Assembly: GCF_014635065.1 (NCBI RefSeq)
Contig: NZ_BMCG01000004.1
Coordinates: forward strand, 248,001-312,000
Source of the DNA: Oxalicibacterium flavum
Lineage (GTDB): Bacteria > Pseudomonadota > Gammaproteobacteria > Burkholderiales > Burkholderiaceae_D
Direction of reading: 5' to 3'
Length of the DNA: 64,000 nt
Shown: positions 35,203-45,265 of the stretch, piece by piece
Position numbering within the stretch: the first letter of the stretch is position 1
How the letters are laid out: each line of letters begins with the position of its first letter
The notes under the pieces: model-generated
Database searches by the model: none
Seen by the model: only the letters and a program-made list of their open reading frames with translations
Told to the model about the DNA's origin: nothing
Made by a program: the position numbers and the translations under genes

Positions 35203-36627
35203 ATGGCGCACACACTCGAAGAACTGCGGACGCGTTACGGCGCCCGCTACAAATGGCTGGTCCTGCTGACCTGCATGATCGGTAGCGTCGCCGCCATCCT
35301 GTCCTCGACCATCGTCAACGTCGCGATTCCCGACCTGAGCCGCCACTTCGCGCTCGGCCAGGAACGCGCGCAATGGGTCTCGACCGGCTTCATGCTGGCG
35401 ATGACGCTGTCCATGCTGACCACGCCGTGGCTGCTGATGCGCTTCGGGCTGCGGCGCACCTACATGGGCGCGATCTGTCTGCTGTTGTGCGGCGGCGTGC
35501 TCGGCGGCTTCAGCATCAACTACTCGATGCTGCTGACGATGCGCGTGGCCGAAGGCATCGCCTCCGGCATCATGCAGCCGATTCCGGCCATCGTGATCCT
35601 GCGCGCCTTCGCCACCCACGAGCAGGGAAGGGCGATGGGTATCTTCGGCTTCGGCGTGGTGCTGGCGCCAGCGGTCGGGCCCAGCGTCGGCGGCTTCCTG
35701 GTGGAATTGTTCGGCTGGCGCTCGATCTTCTTCGTGGTGGTGCCGCCGTGCCTGATCGTGCTGGCGCTGATCCAGCGCTATCTGCCGCTCTACAGCCAGT
35801 TGTCGGAGGCGCGCCGCGCGCTCGACTGGAAAGGACTGGGGCTGATGGCGCTGGCGGTGCTGGGCATCCTCAACGGCCTGGTCGAACTGCGCGCCGATGC
35901 GGTCGAGGCCGGCGTGCTGCTGACGGTCGGGCTAGCCAGCCTGGCGGCGTTCGTCGTCTATCAGTTGCGCACGCATGCCGAGCCGCTGCTCAACATGCGG
36001 CTGTTCCGCTACCGCCAGTTCACGATGGGTGCGCTGGTCGCCTTCATCTACGGCATGGGGTTGTTCGGCTCGACCTATCTGTTGCCGATCTACATGCAGA
36101 TGGCGGTCCATTACTCGCCCTCGGAAGCGGGGCTGGTGCTGCTGCCGGCCGGCATCGTGCTGGCGGTCACCATCCCGCTGGCGGGCCGGCTTGCCGACCG
36201 CTATCCGCCCAATGTGCTGGTGGCAATCGGCCTGAGCCTGTTGGCATTGTCGTTCGCGCTGATGGCGCTGGGCGGCACGGCATCCGGCTACGTACTGCTG
36301 ATGATCTGGGCGGCGCTGGGCCGCATCGGCCTCGGCTTCGTGCTGCCGGCGCTGAGCCTGGGCGCGATGCGTGGTCTCGACGTCGATCTGATCGCGCAGG
36401 GGGCGAGCGCCGTCAATTTCGTGCGGCAACTGGGCGGCGCGATCGGCGTCAGCCTGGTCGGCATCGTGCTCGAATGGCGCATTTCGGTGCATGGCGCGCA
36501 GGCAACAGGCCAGCGTGATGCATTCGGCGAGACTTTCCTGCTGGTCGCCGGGCTGTGTGCGCTGGCGGTGGTGGCGGCATGGTTTATGCGTGAAGCGCAG
36601 GCGGCTGGCCCGGCCGCCACGCAATGA
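35203..36627 (+). CDS. DHA2-family MFS multidrug efflux transporter (EmrB/QacA type)
   Basis: 474 residues from ATG 35203, about fourteen transmembrane helices. IVNVAIPDLSRHF, AQWVSTGFMLAM, RFGLRRTYM and GFGVVLAPAVGPSVGGFLVE (motif C of drug antiporters) are typical of the 14-helix DHA2 group. The drug spectrum is unknown. No EmrA-type adaptor gene is adjacent, so it may work alone in the inner membrane. The upstream in-frame extension to 35074 is not supported. Confidence 0.88.
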   Translation: MAHTLEELRTRYGARYKWLVLLTCMIGSVAAILSSTIVNVAIPDLSRHFALGQERAQWVSTGFMLAMTLSMLTTPWLLMRFGLRRTYMGAICLLLCGGVLGGFSINYSMLLTMRVAEGIASGIMQPIPAIVILRAFATHEQGRAMGIFGFGVVLAPAVGPSVGGFLVELFGWRSIFFVVVPPCLIVLALIQRYLPLYSQLSEARRALDWKGLGLMALAVLGILNGLVELRADAVEAGVLLTVGLASLAAFVVYQLRTHAEPLLNMRLFRYRQFTMGALVAFIYGMGLFGSTYLLPIYMQMAVHYSPSEAGLVLLPAGIVLAVTIPLAGRLADRYPPNVLVAIGLSLLALSFALMALGGTASGYVLLMIWAALGRIGLGFVLPALSLGAMRGLDVDLIAQGASAVNFVRQLGGAIGVSLVGIVLEWRISVHGAQATGQRDAFGETFLLVAGLCALAVVAAWFMREAQAAGPAATQ

Positions 36628-36750
36628 GTTGCCGTTGTTGCCAATGGCAAACAATGGGCGCATGATTCCAGCCAAGCGGTGCGATGCCGTCGGTTGCGCC
36701 GCGATGCTGCCCGTATGGGCGGCCGGATTGTTTCGGATCATCTCATTCCC

Positions 36751-37965
36751 ATGCAGCGCACAGGCGAACAGGACGACGAGGGCGCGCCGACGGAATCGGC
36801 GACGGAAGCGGACGATGAGGCCGCGCCCTCGCCATTTCCGCCCGGATTTCCTGCTGCATCTCCCTCCACGCCGCCCGAACGCCGCCAGTCCGTGTTGTCC
36901 AGCCTTGCGGACCAGCAGGCAGCGCGCCTGTCGCGCCTGACGCTGACCGGACTTTTCTCTGCTCTATACCTGGCGACGCTGGGTATCTTCCACCTGCTGG
37001 GCCGGCTCGAGCTGCGCGTGCTGCAGACGGCCGCCATTCTGACTCTCTGCGCCTATATCGTCTTTTACGGCTTGTTCGCCAGCGGCCTCAACCTGCGCAG
37101 CCGCGCCCGCAACCTTCGCATGCCGATGGCGGTCAGCGCGATCGGCATCATGCTGTTCGTGGTCTATCTGGAGCCGGCCGCACAGATGGCGTTTGCGCCG
37201 TTCTTCCTGCTGACGATGGCGTTCGTGATGCACCGCATGTCGTCGCGCACCATGTTCCGGCTGGCCTTGTCCGTGATGCTCTTCCACGCACTGGTGATCG
37301 CCGCGCATTACCGGCAGTATGCCGATCTCGACCTGTTCAAGCTGGAGGCGATGCAGTTTCTGGCATTGGCGCTGACGTTGCCCGGCTTCGTCATGCTGGC
37401 CGATCGCGTGCAGCGGCTGCATGGCGCGCTGTACCGCGCCAACCGCAAGATCCGCGACATAGAGGCCGACGCGCAGCGCGACACGTTGCTGGGCTGCTAC
37501 AACCGACGCTACATCGTGGCCGCGCTGGAACAGCAGAAGCGGCTGGCCGAGCAGAGCGGCGAGCCGCTGTGCCTAGCGGTGCTCGATCTCGATCATTTCA
37601 AGCTCATCAACGACGATGCCGGCCATCTGGTCGGCGACGAGGTCTTGTGCAAGTTCGCGCGGATCGCGTTGCGCAACATCCAGCCGACCGACATTTTCGG
37701 CCGCTACGGCGGCGAGGAATTCCTGCTGGTGCTGCCGCGCACCACGCTCGAGGTCGCGTTGCCGGTGGTGGAAGGCATCCGGCGCCAGATCGAACGCTTC
37801 GACTGGGGCGTCTCGCTGCGCCACCGGGTCACGGTTTCCATCGGCCTGGCGCAGCACGTGCGCGGCGAATCGGTGCTCGACCTGTTTTCGCGCACCGACG
37901 CGGCGATGTACAACGCCAAGCAGGCAGGGCGCAACCGCGTGGTGGTCGACCAATCGACAGAATGA
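36751..37965 (+). CDS. Membrane-bound diguanylate cyclase (GGDEF domain)
   Basis: About 404 residues; the start is uncertain (36679 or 36715 also possible). A low-complexity acidic/proline N-terminus is followed by about six transmembrane helices and a GGDEF domain. That domain has DTLLGCYNRRYI, LDLDHFKLINDDAGHLVGD and the active-site YGGEEF near residue 320. The residues before it read QPTDIFGRYGGEEF. The Arg of the RxxD inhibitory I-site is Gln, so product inhibition is probably lost. Predicted to make cyclic di-GMP in response to a membrane signal. Confidence 0.88.
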   Translation: MQRTGEQDDEGAPTESATEADDEAAPSPFPPGFPAASPSTPPERRQSVLSSLADQQAARLSRLTLTGLFSALYLATLGIFHLLGRLELRVLQTAAILTLCAYIVFYGLFASGLNLRSRARNLRMPMAVSAIGIMLFVVYLEPAAQMAFAPFFLLTMAFVMHRMSSRTMFRLALSVMLFHALVIAAHYRQYADLDLFKLEAMQFLALALTLPGFVMLADRVQRLHGALYRANRKIRDIEADAQRDTLLGCYNRRYIVAALEQQKRLAEQSGEPLCLAVLDLDHFKLINDDAGHLVGDEVLCKFARIALRNIQPTDIFGRYGGEEFLLVLPRTTLEVALPVVEGIRRQIERFDWGVSLRHRVTVSIGLAQHVRGESVLDLFSRTDAAMYNAKQAGRNRVVVDQSTE

Positions 37966-38068
37966 CTTTCTGACATGTTGTGCAATGTGATTTAACAGTT
38001 GCGCGGCGCGGGAGTAATATTGCGGCACGGCATCATTTGGTGCCCTTCGTTATTTGCCATTCACTCCC

Positions 38069-39715
38069 ATGCAAGCACTCGCAGGACTGACCGCCCTCAT
38101 CATCGAGCCGCACGCCGGCATGCGCGCCGGCATTCACAACATGCTGAGCCAGGGCGGCCTGACCAAGATCGACTATGCCGTCAGTGCCAGCACGGCGATC
38201 CGTCCGCTGCGCAACCGCACCTTCGATCTGGTGATCTGCGAATACGATCTCGGCGAAGGGCAGGACGGTCAGCAACTGCTCGAGGACCTGCGCCACCATC
38301 GTCTGCTGCCGCCGGAAACGGTATTCGTCATGGTGACGGCCGAGCGCACGCGCGACAAGGTGGTCAGCGCCGCCGAGCTGTCGCTCAACGACTACATCCT
38401 CAAGCCTTTCACAGCCGAGATGCTGCTCGAACGCCTGGCGCGCGCCATCGAGCGACGCAATGCGCTGCAGGCGGTGCGCCAACTGATCGAGGATGGCAAC
38501 CTCGCCGGCGCGATCGAGGCCTGCGCCGCCGGTGCCGAAAAGCTGCCGCGTCATGCGCCGGACTTCATGCGGGTGCGCGCGGAACTGCACACCATGCTCG
38601 GCGAACTGGCCGAGGCTGAAAACATCTACGCCGACCTGTACGCACGCCGTGCGCTGGCCTGGGCCCGGCTCGGGCAGGCGGTCACGCTGCACCGGCAGGG
38701 ACGCTTCTCCGAGGCGGAAACCATGCTGCAGGCGCTGATCGAGAGCAAGCCGCAGTTTCTGGAGGCCTACGACTGGCTCGCGCGCACGCAGGAAGAGTTG
38801 GGGCGCTTCGAGCAGGCGCAGCGCACGCTGCAGGCGGCCGTCGAGCGTTCGCCGCATGCCGTGCAGCGCCTGCGGCGACTGGGCCGCGTGGCGCTGGAGG
38901 CCGGCGATGCCGATACCGCGCACCGTGTGTTCCAGCAGGTCGTCAACCGCACGCGTTTTTCTGAATTCCGCGAACCGGAAGACCATGTGCGGCTGGTCGA
39001 GACGGCGCTGGGGCAGGGCGAGGCGCAACTGGCTTCGTCACTGATCCGCGATCTGTCCAAGACATTGGCGCATGCGGCCAGGACGCCGGTCTGTCGCGCG
39101 CTGTCGATGGCCATGCTGCATCGCCACGAAGGTGAGCAGGAGCAGGCCGTCGAGGCGCTGGAAGAAGCGGTGGCGGCGTGCCGCCAGCCGGTCGCGCTGT
39201 CGGCCGACGCACGCATGCTGCTGGCCAGGAACTGCCTGCAGAGCGGATTGGAGCAGGGCGCGGTGGAGGTCATGACGACCGTGGTCGGCAATGCCTCGGG
39301 CACTGCCGCTGCGGCGCGTACCTTGCGTCTGTTCCACGACGCGGGACGCCAGGACCTGATCACCCGCGTCAAGCGCGACAGCAAGAACCAGGTGCTCGAT
39401 CTGGTTGCCTCGGGAGCCGAGAAGGCGCGCCTGGGCGACTATCGCGGTGCGGTGGCGCTGATGTCGGAAGCCGCCACGCGTCTGCCGGACAATCCGCAGG
39501 TGGTGTTCAATGCCGCCGTCGCGGTACTCAAATGTCTGGACAATCAGGGCTGGGACGAGGAACTCGGGGAGCGGGCGCGCGATTACGTCTCTGCCGCGCG
39601 CCGCCTCGACCCGCGCAATCCGCGCCTGTCGCTGCTCGGCAGCATGTACCGCGAACTGCTGAAGAAATATGCGATCAGCCGCAGTGATCGCCATGGCGGT
39701 TTCGCGCGCCTGTAG
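38069..39715 (+). CDS. Receiver-TPR protein with altered phosphoacceptor site
   Basis: 548 residues from ATG 38069. Residues 1-125 are a CheY-like receiver; about 135-530 are tetratricopeptide repeats. The pocket is atypical. The position of the phosphorylated Asp is Glu58 (VICEYDLGEGQDG), and the usual acidic pair is EP (residues 13-14). Thr90 and Lys112 (ILKPF) remain. This suggests phosphorylation-independent protein-protein signalling. The gene follows the diguanylate cyclase by about 100 nt on the same strand, so a shared signalling role is possible. Confidence 0.85.
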   Translation: MQALAGLTALIIEPHAGMRAGIHNMLSQGGLTKIDYAVSASTAIRPLRNRTFDLVICEYDLGEGQDGQQLLEDLRHHRLLPPETVFVMVTAERTRDKVVSAAELSLNDYILKPFTAEMLLERLARAIERRNALQAVRQLIEDGNLAGAIEACAAGAEKLPRHAPDFMRVRAELHTMLGELAEAENIYADLYARRALAWARLGQAVTLHRQGRFSEAETMLQALIESKPQFLEAYDWLARTQEELGRFEQAQRTLQAAVERSPHAVQRLRRLGRVALEAGDADTAHRVFQQVVNRTRFSEFREPEDHVRLVETALGQGEAQLASSLIRDLSKTLAHAARTPVCRALSMAMLHRHEGEQEQAVEALEEAVAACRQPVALSADARMLLARNCLQSGLEQGAVEVMTTVVGNASGTAAAARTLRLFHDAGRQDLITRVKRDSKNQVLDLVASGAEKARLGDYRGAVALMSEAATRLPDNPQVVFNAAVAVLKCLDNQGWDEELGERARDYVSAARRLDPRNPRLSLLGSMYRELLKKYAISRSDRHGGFARL

Positions 39716-39717
39716 TC

Positions 39718-40086
39718 TCAGTCCTGCAGAATGCGCAAGGCCAGTTCGGAAGGGCGCGCGATGATGGCGCGTTCGTCGCGGCGCACGATCGGGCGTTGCA
39801 GCAGGATGGGGTGCGCGGCCAGCGCATCCAGCAGCCGGGCATCGTCGGCGTCGTCCAGGCCCAGTTCCGCGAAGACGGCTTCACCGTCGCGCACCATGTC
39901 GCGCACGGAAACCGCACCTTCCGACTGCAGCAGTCGGTGCAGCTCTTCCAGTTGCGCGCGCGTCAGCGGCGTCTTCTGATAGTCGATGATGTGCAGCTCT
40001 AGGCCGTGCCGTTCGGCGAACTGCGTTGCCAGTTCCAGGGCGCCGCGCGATTTCGAGCAGCGCGGATTGTGATAGATGGTCAGCAT
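39718..40086 (-). CDS. Glutaredoxin-type ArsC-family arsenate reductase (YfgD-like)
   Basis: 122 residues from ATG 40084-40086. Catalytic Cys10 in YHNPRCSKSR and the C-terminal RPIVRRDERAIIARP are characteristic of ArsC/YfgD. It may reduce arsenate via glutathione and glutaredoxin, but many members have other roles. It is distinct from the phosphatase-type arsC at 16899. It is convergent with the receiver-TPR gene, with only two bases between the stops. Confidence 0.9.
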   Translation of the reverse strand: MLTIYHNPRCSKSRGALELATQFAERHGLELHIIDYQKTPLTRAQLEELHRLLQSEGAVSVRDMVRDGEAVFAELGLDDADDARLLDALAAHPILLQRPIVRRDERAIIARPSELALRILQD

Positions 40087-40246
40087 GATTCGATGTGCAG
40101 GAATGAATGCCCGCATTATGCATGCGCGCCCGATCCGTTGCAGGTTTGTCGTCCCGCCAACGGCATGCTTGGACATGGAACGGCAGGGTGGCGGATAATT
40201 CACGGCAGGTTGTTGTCTATCACCTTTCGATTCCAGAGCGAGCTTT

Positions 40247-41326
40247 ATGTCCGACCAGTCCGATATCAACCTGCCACCCGCACCCCGAAACGCCGCCGGC
40301 GTGACGCCGCCTGCCGATCCGTTGCCCCCTGCCTCGCAAGCCCCCGTCGAAGGAGAAGCGCCGGTCGCTGTCGAAGCGGCATCGGTCGAACCGCCGGCAC
40401 AGCCTGCGCCCTACACGCCGCGACCGGACTTCGGCAGCAGCAGCGCACCCGCCTACCAGCGTCCCGACGACTCCGTTTGGCAGCATACGTGGCGCGTGTT
40501 CTCGGCACGCATTCGCAGCCTGTCGGATCAGGTTGGTCGCCGGCTGACGCAGCGCACGCTCAAGATTGGCGTCTCGGCGCGCATCTTTCATCCCGAAAGC
40601 GGCGCCAAGGGATTGCAGGCCAAGACGCTGCAGTATCTGGAGGAATCGATTGCGCAATGGGTCATGTCGCGCGACGTGCTGGTCTTCATGATTCCGACCG
40701 TCAATACCAACGGCATGCTGCATCCGAGCAAGATTCGCCTGCGCGACTACGCTAAGCACCTCGACGGGCTGGTGCTGCAGGGTGGCGCCGACGTCGCGCC
40801 GCAGACGTATTCGCGCACCGCGACGCGCCCGGAATGGATAGGCGACAGCGCGCGCGACATGTACGAGCTCGAACTGCTGCACGAATTCATCGAGGCCGGC
40901 AAACCGGTGCTCGGCATCTGCCGCGGTTGCCAGTTGATCAACGTCGCCTTCGGTGGCACCTTGTACCAGGACATCGCCACCGACGTGCCGGAAGCCAATC
41001 CGCACGTGCACGAAACCTACGACAACCACCGCCACCGCATTCAGTTCCCGGCCGGCTCCTCGCTCGGCGCGCTGTTTTCGACGCACAAGGCGCCGCTCGT
41101 CAACTCCATCCACCACCAGGCGGTGCGCGATCTCGGGCGCGACCTCATCATCGAGGCCGTTTCCGAGGGCGACAACATCGTCGAGGCGGTGCGCCACACC
41201 AAGTCGCGCTTCGTCATGGGGCTGCAATGGCACCCGGAGTTCCACCGCGCCGGCGGTGCCGACCTGCTCGACTGCACGCCGATTCTCGACAACTTCCTGC
41301 GCGCCGCCCGCGAAACGCGCTTCTAG
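40247..41326 (+). CDS. Class I glutamine amidotransferase-like (peptidase C26, PuuD-type) protein
   Basis: 359 residues. An unusual proline/alanine-rich N-terminus of about 70 residues precedes a C26 domain. That domain has GLVLQGGADVAP, the nucleophile region LGICRGCQLINVAFGGTLYQD, HHQAVRDLG and the catalytic HPE (LQWHPEFH). Relatives hydrolyse gamma-glutamyl-GABA or similar gamma-glutamyl amides. The basic segment before the domain resembles a linker, not a signal peptide. The substrate is inferred only by family. Confidence 0.85.
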   Translation: MSDQSDINLPPAPRNAAGVTPPADPLPPASQAPVEGEAPVAVEAASVEPPAQPAPYTPRPDFGSSSAPAYQRPDDSVWQHTWRVFSARIRSLSDQVGRRLTQRTLKIGVSARIFHPESGAKGLQAKTLQYLEESIAQWVMSRDVLVFMIPTVNTNGMLHPSKIRLRDYAKHLDGLVLQGGADVAPQTYSRTATRPEWIGDSARDMYELELLHEFIEAGKPVLGICRGCQLINVAFGGTLYQDIATDVPEANPHVHETYDNHRHRIQFPAGSSLGALFSTHKAPLVNSIHHQAVRDLGRDLIIEAVSEGDNIVEAVRHTKSRFVMGLQWHPEFHRAGGADLLDCTPILDNFLRAARETRF

Positions 41327-41391
41327 TTTCGGGGAAACCCCGGCGGCGGATCGGTATCGCGAAAATTTATGGTTTTGGATGCTGTCGATTG

Positions 41392-41420
41392 TTGACAAGC
41401 TGCATGAACTCGCCTATAGT
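41392..41420 (+). promoter_or_regulatory. Sigma-70 promoter of the tRNA-tuf unit
   Basis: TTGACA (41392-41397), 17-bp spacer, TATAGT (41415-41420). It lies 15 bp before tRNA-Tyr, so the start point is only a few bases upstream of the mature tRNA. Confidence 0.85.
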
Positions 41421-41434
41421 CTGCGGTTCCCTGC

Positions 41435-41520
41435 GGAGGGGTGGCCGAGTGGTTAATGGCAGCAGACTGTAAATCTGCCCTCTTACGAGTACGCTGGTTC
41501 GAATCCAGCCCCCTCCACCA
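41435..41520 (+). tRNA. tRNA-Tyr (anticodon GTA)
   Basis: 86 nt, class II with a long variable arm. Acceptor GGAGGGG pairs with CCCCTCC, CCA is encoded, anticodon GTA is at 41469-41471 and the T-loop reads GGTTCGAATCC. Confidence 0.97.
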
Positions 41521-41572
41521 GTCCGGATGATCGGATGCAGAGAGAAATGGCAGTAGAGAAGTGGTGATCCTC

Positions 41573-41646
41573 GCGGGTGTAGCTCAATGGTAGAGCTGAA
41601 GCCTTCCAAGCTTATGACGAGGGTTCGATTCCCTTCACCCGCTCCA
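41573..41646 (+). tRNA. tRNA-Gly (anticodon TCC)
   Basis: 74 nt. Acceptor GCGGGTG pairs with CACCCGC, discriminator T, encoded CCA. Anticodon TCC is at 41605-41607 and the T-loop is GGTTCGATTCC. Confidence 0.97.
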
Positions 41647-41688
41647 GTTTCAGAATTGGGCGCACCGTTCGGTGCGAGCAATTGAAAT

Positions 41689-41763
<75 letters not shown>

Positions 41764-41849
41764 AGAATTCAGCAGTCTTTTCTGTGTTTCGTAGTATGTC
41801 GGTCGGGCGCGTGCCTGAGCATTCTCATCAAAATTGTTAGGAGTCCAAG

Positions 41850-43040
41850 ATGGCAAAAGGCAAATTCGAGCGGACCAAGCCGCACGTGAATGTGGGCACG
41901 ATTGGTCACGTTGACCATGGCAAGACGACGCTGACGGCGGCGATTGCGACGGTGTTGTCGAAGAAGTTTGGCGGTGAAGCCAAGGGCTACGACCAGATCG
42001 ACGCGGCACCTGAAGAGAAAGCACGCGGCATCACCATCAACACCGCGCACGTCGAATACGAAACCGCCAACCGTCACTACGCGCACGTTGACTGCCCAGG
42101 CCACGCCGACTATGTGAAAAACATGATCACGGGCGCTGCGCAGATGGACGGCGCCATCCTGGTCTGCTCCGCAGCCGACGGCCCGATGCCGCAAACGCGC
42201 GAACACATCCTGCTGTCGCGCCAGGTTGGCGTTCCGTACATCATCGTCTTCCTGAACAAGGCAGACATGGTTGACGACGAAGAACTGCTCGAACTGGTCG
42301 AAATGGAAGTGCGTGAGCTCCTTTCGAAATACGAATTCCCAGGCGACGACCTGCCGATCGTCAAAGGCTCGGCCAAGCTCGCCCTCGAAGGCGACACCGG
42401 TCCTCTGGGCGAACAAGCCATCATGGCCCTCGCAGAAGCCCTCGACACCTACATCCCGACGCCGGAACGCGCCGTTGACGGCACCTTCCTGCTGCCGGTC
42501 GAAGACGTGTTCTCGATCTCGGGTCGTGGTACGGTCGTCACCGGCCGTGTCGAACGCGGCGTGATCAAGGTCGGCGAAGAAATCGAAATCGTCGGTATCC
42601 GCGACACCCAGAAAACCACCTGCACCGGCGTCGAAATGTTCCGCAAGCTGCTCGACCAAGGTCAGGCAGGCGACAACGTCGGCGTGCTGCTGCGCGGCAC
42701 CAAGCGTGAAGACGTCGAGCGTGGTCAGGTGTTGGCAAAACCAGGTTCGATCAAGCCACACAAGCACTTCACCGGCGAGATCTACGTGTTGTCGAAAGAC
42801 GAAGGCGGCCGTCACACCCCGTTCTTCAACAACTACCGTCCGCAGTTCTACTTCCGTACGACGGACGTGACGGGATCGATCGAACTGCCGAAGGACAAGG
42901 AAATGGTCATGCCGGGCGACAACGTGTCGATCACGGTGCAGTTGATCAACCCGATCGCAATGGAAGAAGGTCTGCGTTTCGCCATCCGTGAAGGCGGTCG
43001 TACCGTCGGCGCCGGTGTCGTGGCTAAGATCATCGAGTAA
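41850..43040 (+). CDS. tuf: Translation elongation factor Tu
   Basis: 396 residues. GTPase motifs [13 protein letters not shown] and NKADM, then domains 2 and 3 ending [10 protein letters not shown], full length. It delivers aminoacyl-tRNA to the ribosome. AGGAG precedes the ATG. Upstream are three tRNAs (the usual tufB context), downstream is rpsJ (the usual tufA context). Both contexts meeting on one gene is unusual. Confidence 0.98.
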   Translation: MAKGKFERTKPHVNVGTIGHVDHGKTTLTAAIATVLSKKFGGEAKGYDQIDAAPEEKARGITINTAHVEYETANRHYAHVDCPGHADYVKNMITGAAQMDGAILVCSAADGPMPQTREHILLSRQVGVPYIIVFLNKADMVDDEELLELVEMEVRELLSKYEFPGDDLPIVKGSAKLALEGDTGPLGEQAIMALAEALDTYIPTPERAVDGTFLLPVEDVFSISGRGTVVTGRVERGVIKVGEEIEIVGIRDTQKTTCTGVEMFRKLLDQGQAGDNVGVLLRGTKREDVERGQVLAKPGSIKPHKHFTGEIYVLSKDEGGRHTPFFNNYRPQFYFRTTDVTGSIELPKDKEMVMPGDNVSITVQLINPIAMEEGLRFAIREGGRTVGAGVVAKIIE

Positions 43041-43121
43041 TTCGATTCATGTGGCGGCAGTGATGCCGCCGCTCATCGCCGCGGGCATCTCGCTCGCGGC
43101 TCGCTCTTTTAAGGAATGAAC

Positions 43122-43454
43122 ATGTCGACCGCACCAAAGTCTGCTCCAAACCAGAAAATCCGTATCCGCCTGAAGGCATTCGATTACCGTCTGATCGATC
43201 AGTCGGCACTCGAAATCGTCGATACCGCCAAGCGTACCGGCGCCGTCGTCAAGGGCCCGGTCCCGCTGCCGACCCGCATTCAGCGCTACGACGTTCTGCG
43301 TTCGCCGCACGTCAACAAGACTTCGCGTGACCAGTTTGAAATCCGCACCCACGTTCGTCTGATGGATATCGTCGATCCGACCGACAAGACCGTGGACGCA
43401 TTGATGAAGCTCGATCTGCCGGCTGGCGTCGACGTCGAAATTAAGTTGCAGTAA
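43122..43454 (+). CDS. rpsJ: 30S ribosomal protein S10
   Basis: 110 residues. [29 protein letters not shown] is the standard S10 start, but a short STAPKSAP extension precedes it. ATG 43122 fits AAGGA at 43111-43115; the ATG at 43116 would touch it. S10 binds NusB in antitermination as well as the 30S head. It is separated from rplC by 210 nt containing a hairpin with a GAAA loop (43463-43496) and a promoter. Confidence 0.97.
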   Translation: MSTAPKSAPNQKIRIRLKAFDYRLIDQSALEIVDTAKRTGAVVKGPVPLPTRIQRYDVLRSPHVNKTSRDQFEIRTHVRLMDIVDPTDKTVDALMKLDLPAGVDVEIKLQ

Positions 43455-43498
43455 TAGAAATACCCGCTTGCATTGCCGAAAGGCAGGCAGGCGGTAAG

Positions 43499-43557
43499 GC
43501 GCGGAAACAACAGCTTTTTCGCTGCTTGTTGTGAATGCCCGGTTTCCGCGCTATAAT
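43499..43557 (+). promoter_or_regulatory. Strong promoter with inverted repeat upstream of rplC
   Basis: TTGTGA (43529-43534), exactly 17 bp, TATAAT (43552-43557). GCGCGGAAAC (43499-43508) is the inverse complement of GTTTCCGCGC (43542-43551), whose copy forms most of the spacer. The rest of the ribosomal cluster can therefore be transcribed independently of tuf-rpsJ. The dyad could be a regulator site or a DNA structure; which is unknown. Confidence 0.75.
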
Positions 43558-43664
43558 TTCCGGCTTCGTCAAGGATTCCGTTTGTGGAGTCCTTGCGGCG
43601 CTTGCAGTTCCTGTAGTTTCAAATACATCAGCCCCGCCCAATCGCAGGTGGGAATGGAGAAAAA

Positions 43665-44327
43665 ATGAACCAAAACCAAGGCCTCTTGGGTCGCAAGGTT
43701 GGTATGATGCGCATCTTCACGGATGACGGGGATTCGATTCCTGTGACCGTGCTCGACGTGTCAAACAACCGCGTGACGCAAATCAAAACGCCTGACACCG
43801 ATGGTTATTCGGCTGTCCAGGTCGCTTTCGGCTCCCGCCGTGCCTCCCGTGTCAATAAAGCCGCTGCTGGCCACTTCGCCAAGGCTGGCGTCGAAGCCGG
43901 CACCATGCTCAAAGAATTCCGTATCGCTGCTGATGCTGCTTCCGAACTGAAGGTTGGCGACGTGTTGCCAGTCAGCCTGTTCGAAGTCGGTCAGAAGGTC
44001 GATGTGCAAGGCGTGTCGATCGGTAAGGGCTATGCCGGTACCATCAAGCGTTACAACTTCGCATCCGGTCGTGCCACCCACGGTAACTCGCGTTCCCACA
44101 ATGTTCCTGGCTCCATCGGTATGGCGCAGGATCCGGGTCGTGTTTTCCCTGGCAAGCGCATGACGGGTCACCTGGGTGATGTCACCACCACCACGCAAAA
44201 CCTCGAGATCGCTCGCATCGATGCTGAGCGCCAGCTGCTGCTGGTCAAAGGTGCTGTTCCTGGTGCAAAAAACGGTCAGGTTGTCGTGTCGCCGGCTGTT
44301 AAAGTCAAAGCAAAGAAGGGGGCTTAA
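43665..44327 (+). CDS. rplC: 50S ribosomal protein L3
   Basis: 220 residues, [32 protein letters not shown] at the N-terminus and the conserved GHGNSRSH-like [16 protein letters not shown] loop. First gene behind the internal promoter at 43529. The Gln methylated by PrmB lies in this loop in E. coli. Confidence 0.98.
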   Translation: MNQNQGLLGRKVGMMRIFTDDGDSIPVTVLDVSNNRVTQIKTPDTDGYSAVQVAFGSRRASRVNKAAAGHFAKAGVEAGTMLKEFRIAADAASELKVGDVLPVSLFEVGQKVDVQGVSIGKGYAGTIKRYNFASGRATHGNSRSHNVPGSIGMAQDPGRVFPGKRMTGHLGDVTTTTQNLEIARIDAERQLLLVKGAVPGAKNGQVVVSPAVKVKAKKGA

Positions 44328-44330
44328 TCC

Positions 44331-44951
44331 ATGGAACTCAAGCTCCTGAATGATCAAGGTCAAGCTGCATCGAACGTTGCTGCGCCGGACACCATTTTCG
44401 GCCGTGACTACAACGAAGCGCTGATTCACCAGGTCGTCGTCGCATATCAAGCCAATGCTCGCAGCGGTAACCGCAAGCAGAAGGATCGCGAAGAAGTCCA
44501 TCACACGACCAAGAAGCCATGGCGTCAAAAAGGTACGGGCCGTGCTCGTGCCGGTATGTCGTCGTCGCCTCTGTGGCGCGGCGGTGGTCGCATCTTCCCG
44601 AACTCGCCTGACGAAAACTTCTCGCACAAGGTCAACAAGAAGATGTATCGCGCAGGTGTCTGCTCGATCCTCTCGCAACTGGCTCGCGAAGGCCGTCTGT
44701 CGGTTATCGAAAACCTGTCGGTTGACGCGCCCAAGACCAAGCTGCTGTCGCAAAAACTGAAGGGTATGGGTCTGGATTCCGTGTTGGTCATCACCGACAG
44801 CCTGGATGAAAACCTGTTGTTGGCGTCCCGCAACCTGCCGAACGTGCTGGTTTGCGAGCCGCGTCATGCCGATCCTGTTTCGCTCGTGTTCTACAAGAAA
44901 GTTCTGATCACGAAGCCGGCATTGGCCAAGATTGAGGAGATGCTGGCATGA
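44331..44951 (+). CDS. rplD: 50S ribosomal protein L4
   Basis: 206 residues with the extended tunnel loop [15 protein letters not shown]. It starts 3 nt after rplC. In E. coli L4 represses the S10 operon through its leader; an equivalent leader would here have to lie upstream of rplC or rpsJ. Confidence 0.98.
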   Translation: MELKLLNDQGQAASNVAAPDTIFGRDYNEALIHQVVVAYQANARSGNRKQKDREEVHHTTKKPWRQKGTGRARAGMSSSPLWRGGGRIFPNSPDENFSHKVNKKMYRAGVCSILSQLAREGRLSVIENLSVDAPKTKLLSQKLKGMGLDSVLVITDSLDENLLLASRNLPNVLVCEPRHADPVSLVFYKKVLITKPALAKIEEMLA

Positions 44952-45265
44952 GCGCAGTGCAGAAATTCAGCGATGAGCGCCTGATGAAGGTGCTGCTCGC
45001 GCCGGTCATTTCCGAGAAAGCCACGTTCGTTGCCGAAAAGAACGAGCAAGTCGTTTTCCTCGTGACGCCGGATGCAACCAAGCTGGAGGTCAAGGCAGCC
45101 GTCGAATTGCTGTTCAAGGTCGAAGTGGAGTCCGTTCAGGTCGCCAACCGCCAGGGCAAGCAAAAGCGTTCGGGTCGTTTCGTCGGCCGTCGCAACCATA
45201 CTCGTCGTGCCTTTGTGAGCCTCAAGCCTGGTCAGGAAATCAATTTCACCGAGGAGGCTAAATAA
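44948..45265 (+). CDS. rplW: 50S ribosomal protein L23
   Basis: 105 residues, [19 protein letters not shown] start and GRKKRF-type [10 protein letters not shown] segment. It overlaps rplD by four bases (ATGA). It binds at the peptide exit site, docking trigger factor and SRP. Confidence 0.97.
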   Translation: MSAVQKFSDERLMKVLLAPVISEKATFVAEKNEQVVFLVTPDATKLEVKAAVELLFKVEVESVQVANRQGKQKRSGRFVGRRNHTRRAFVSLKPGQEINFTEEAK

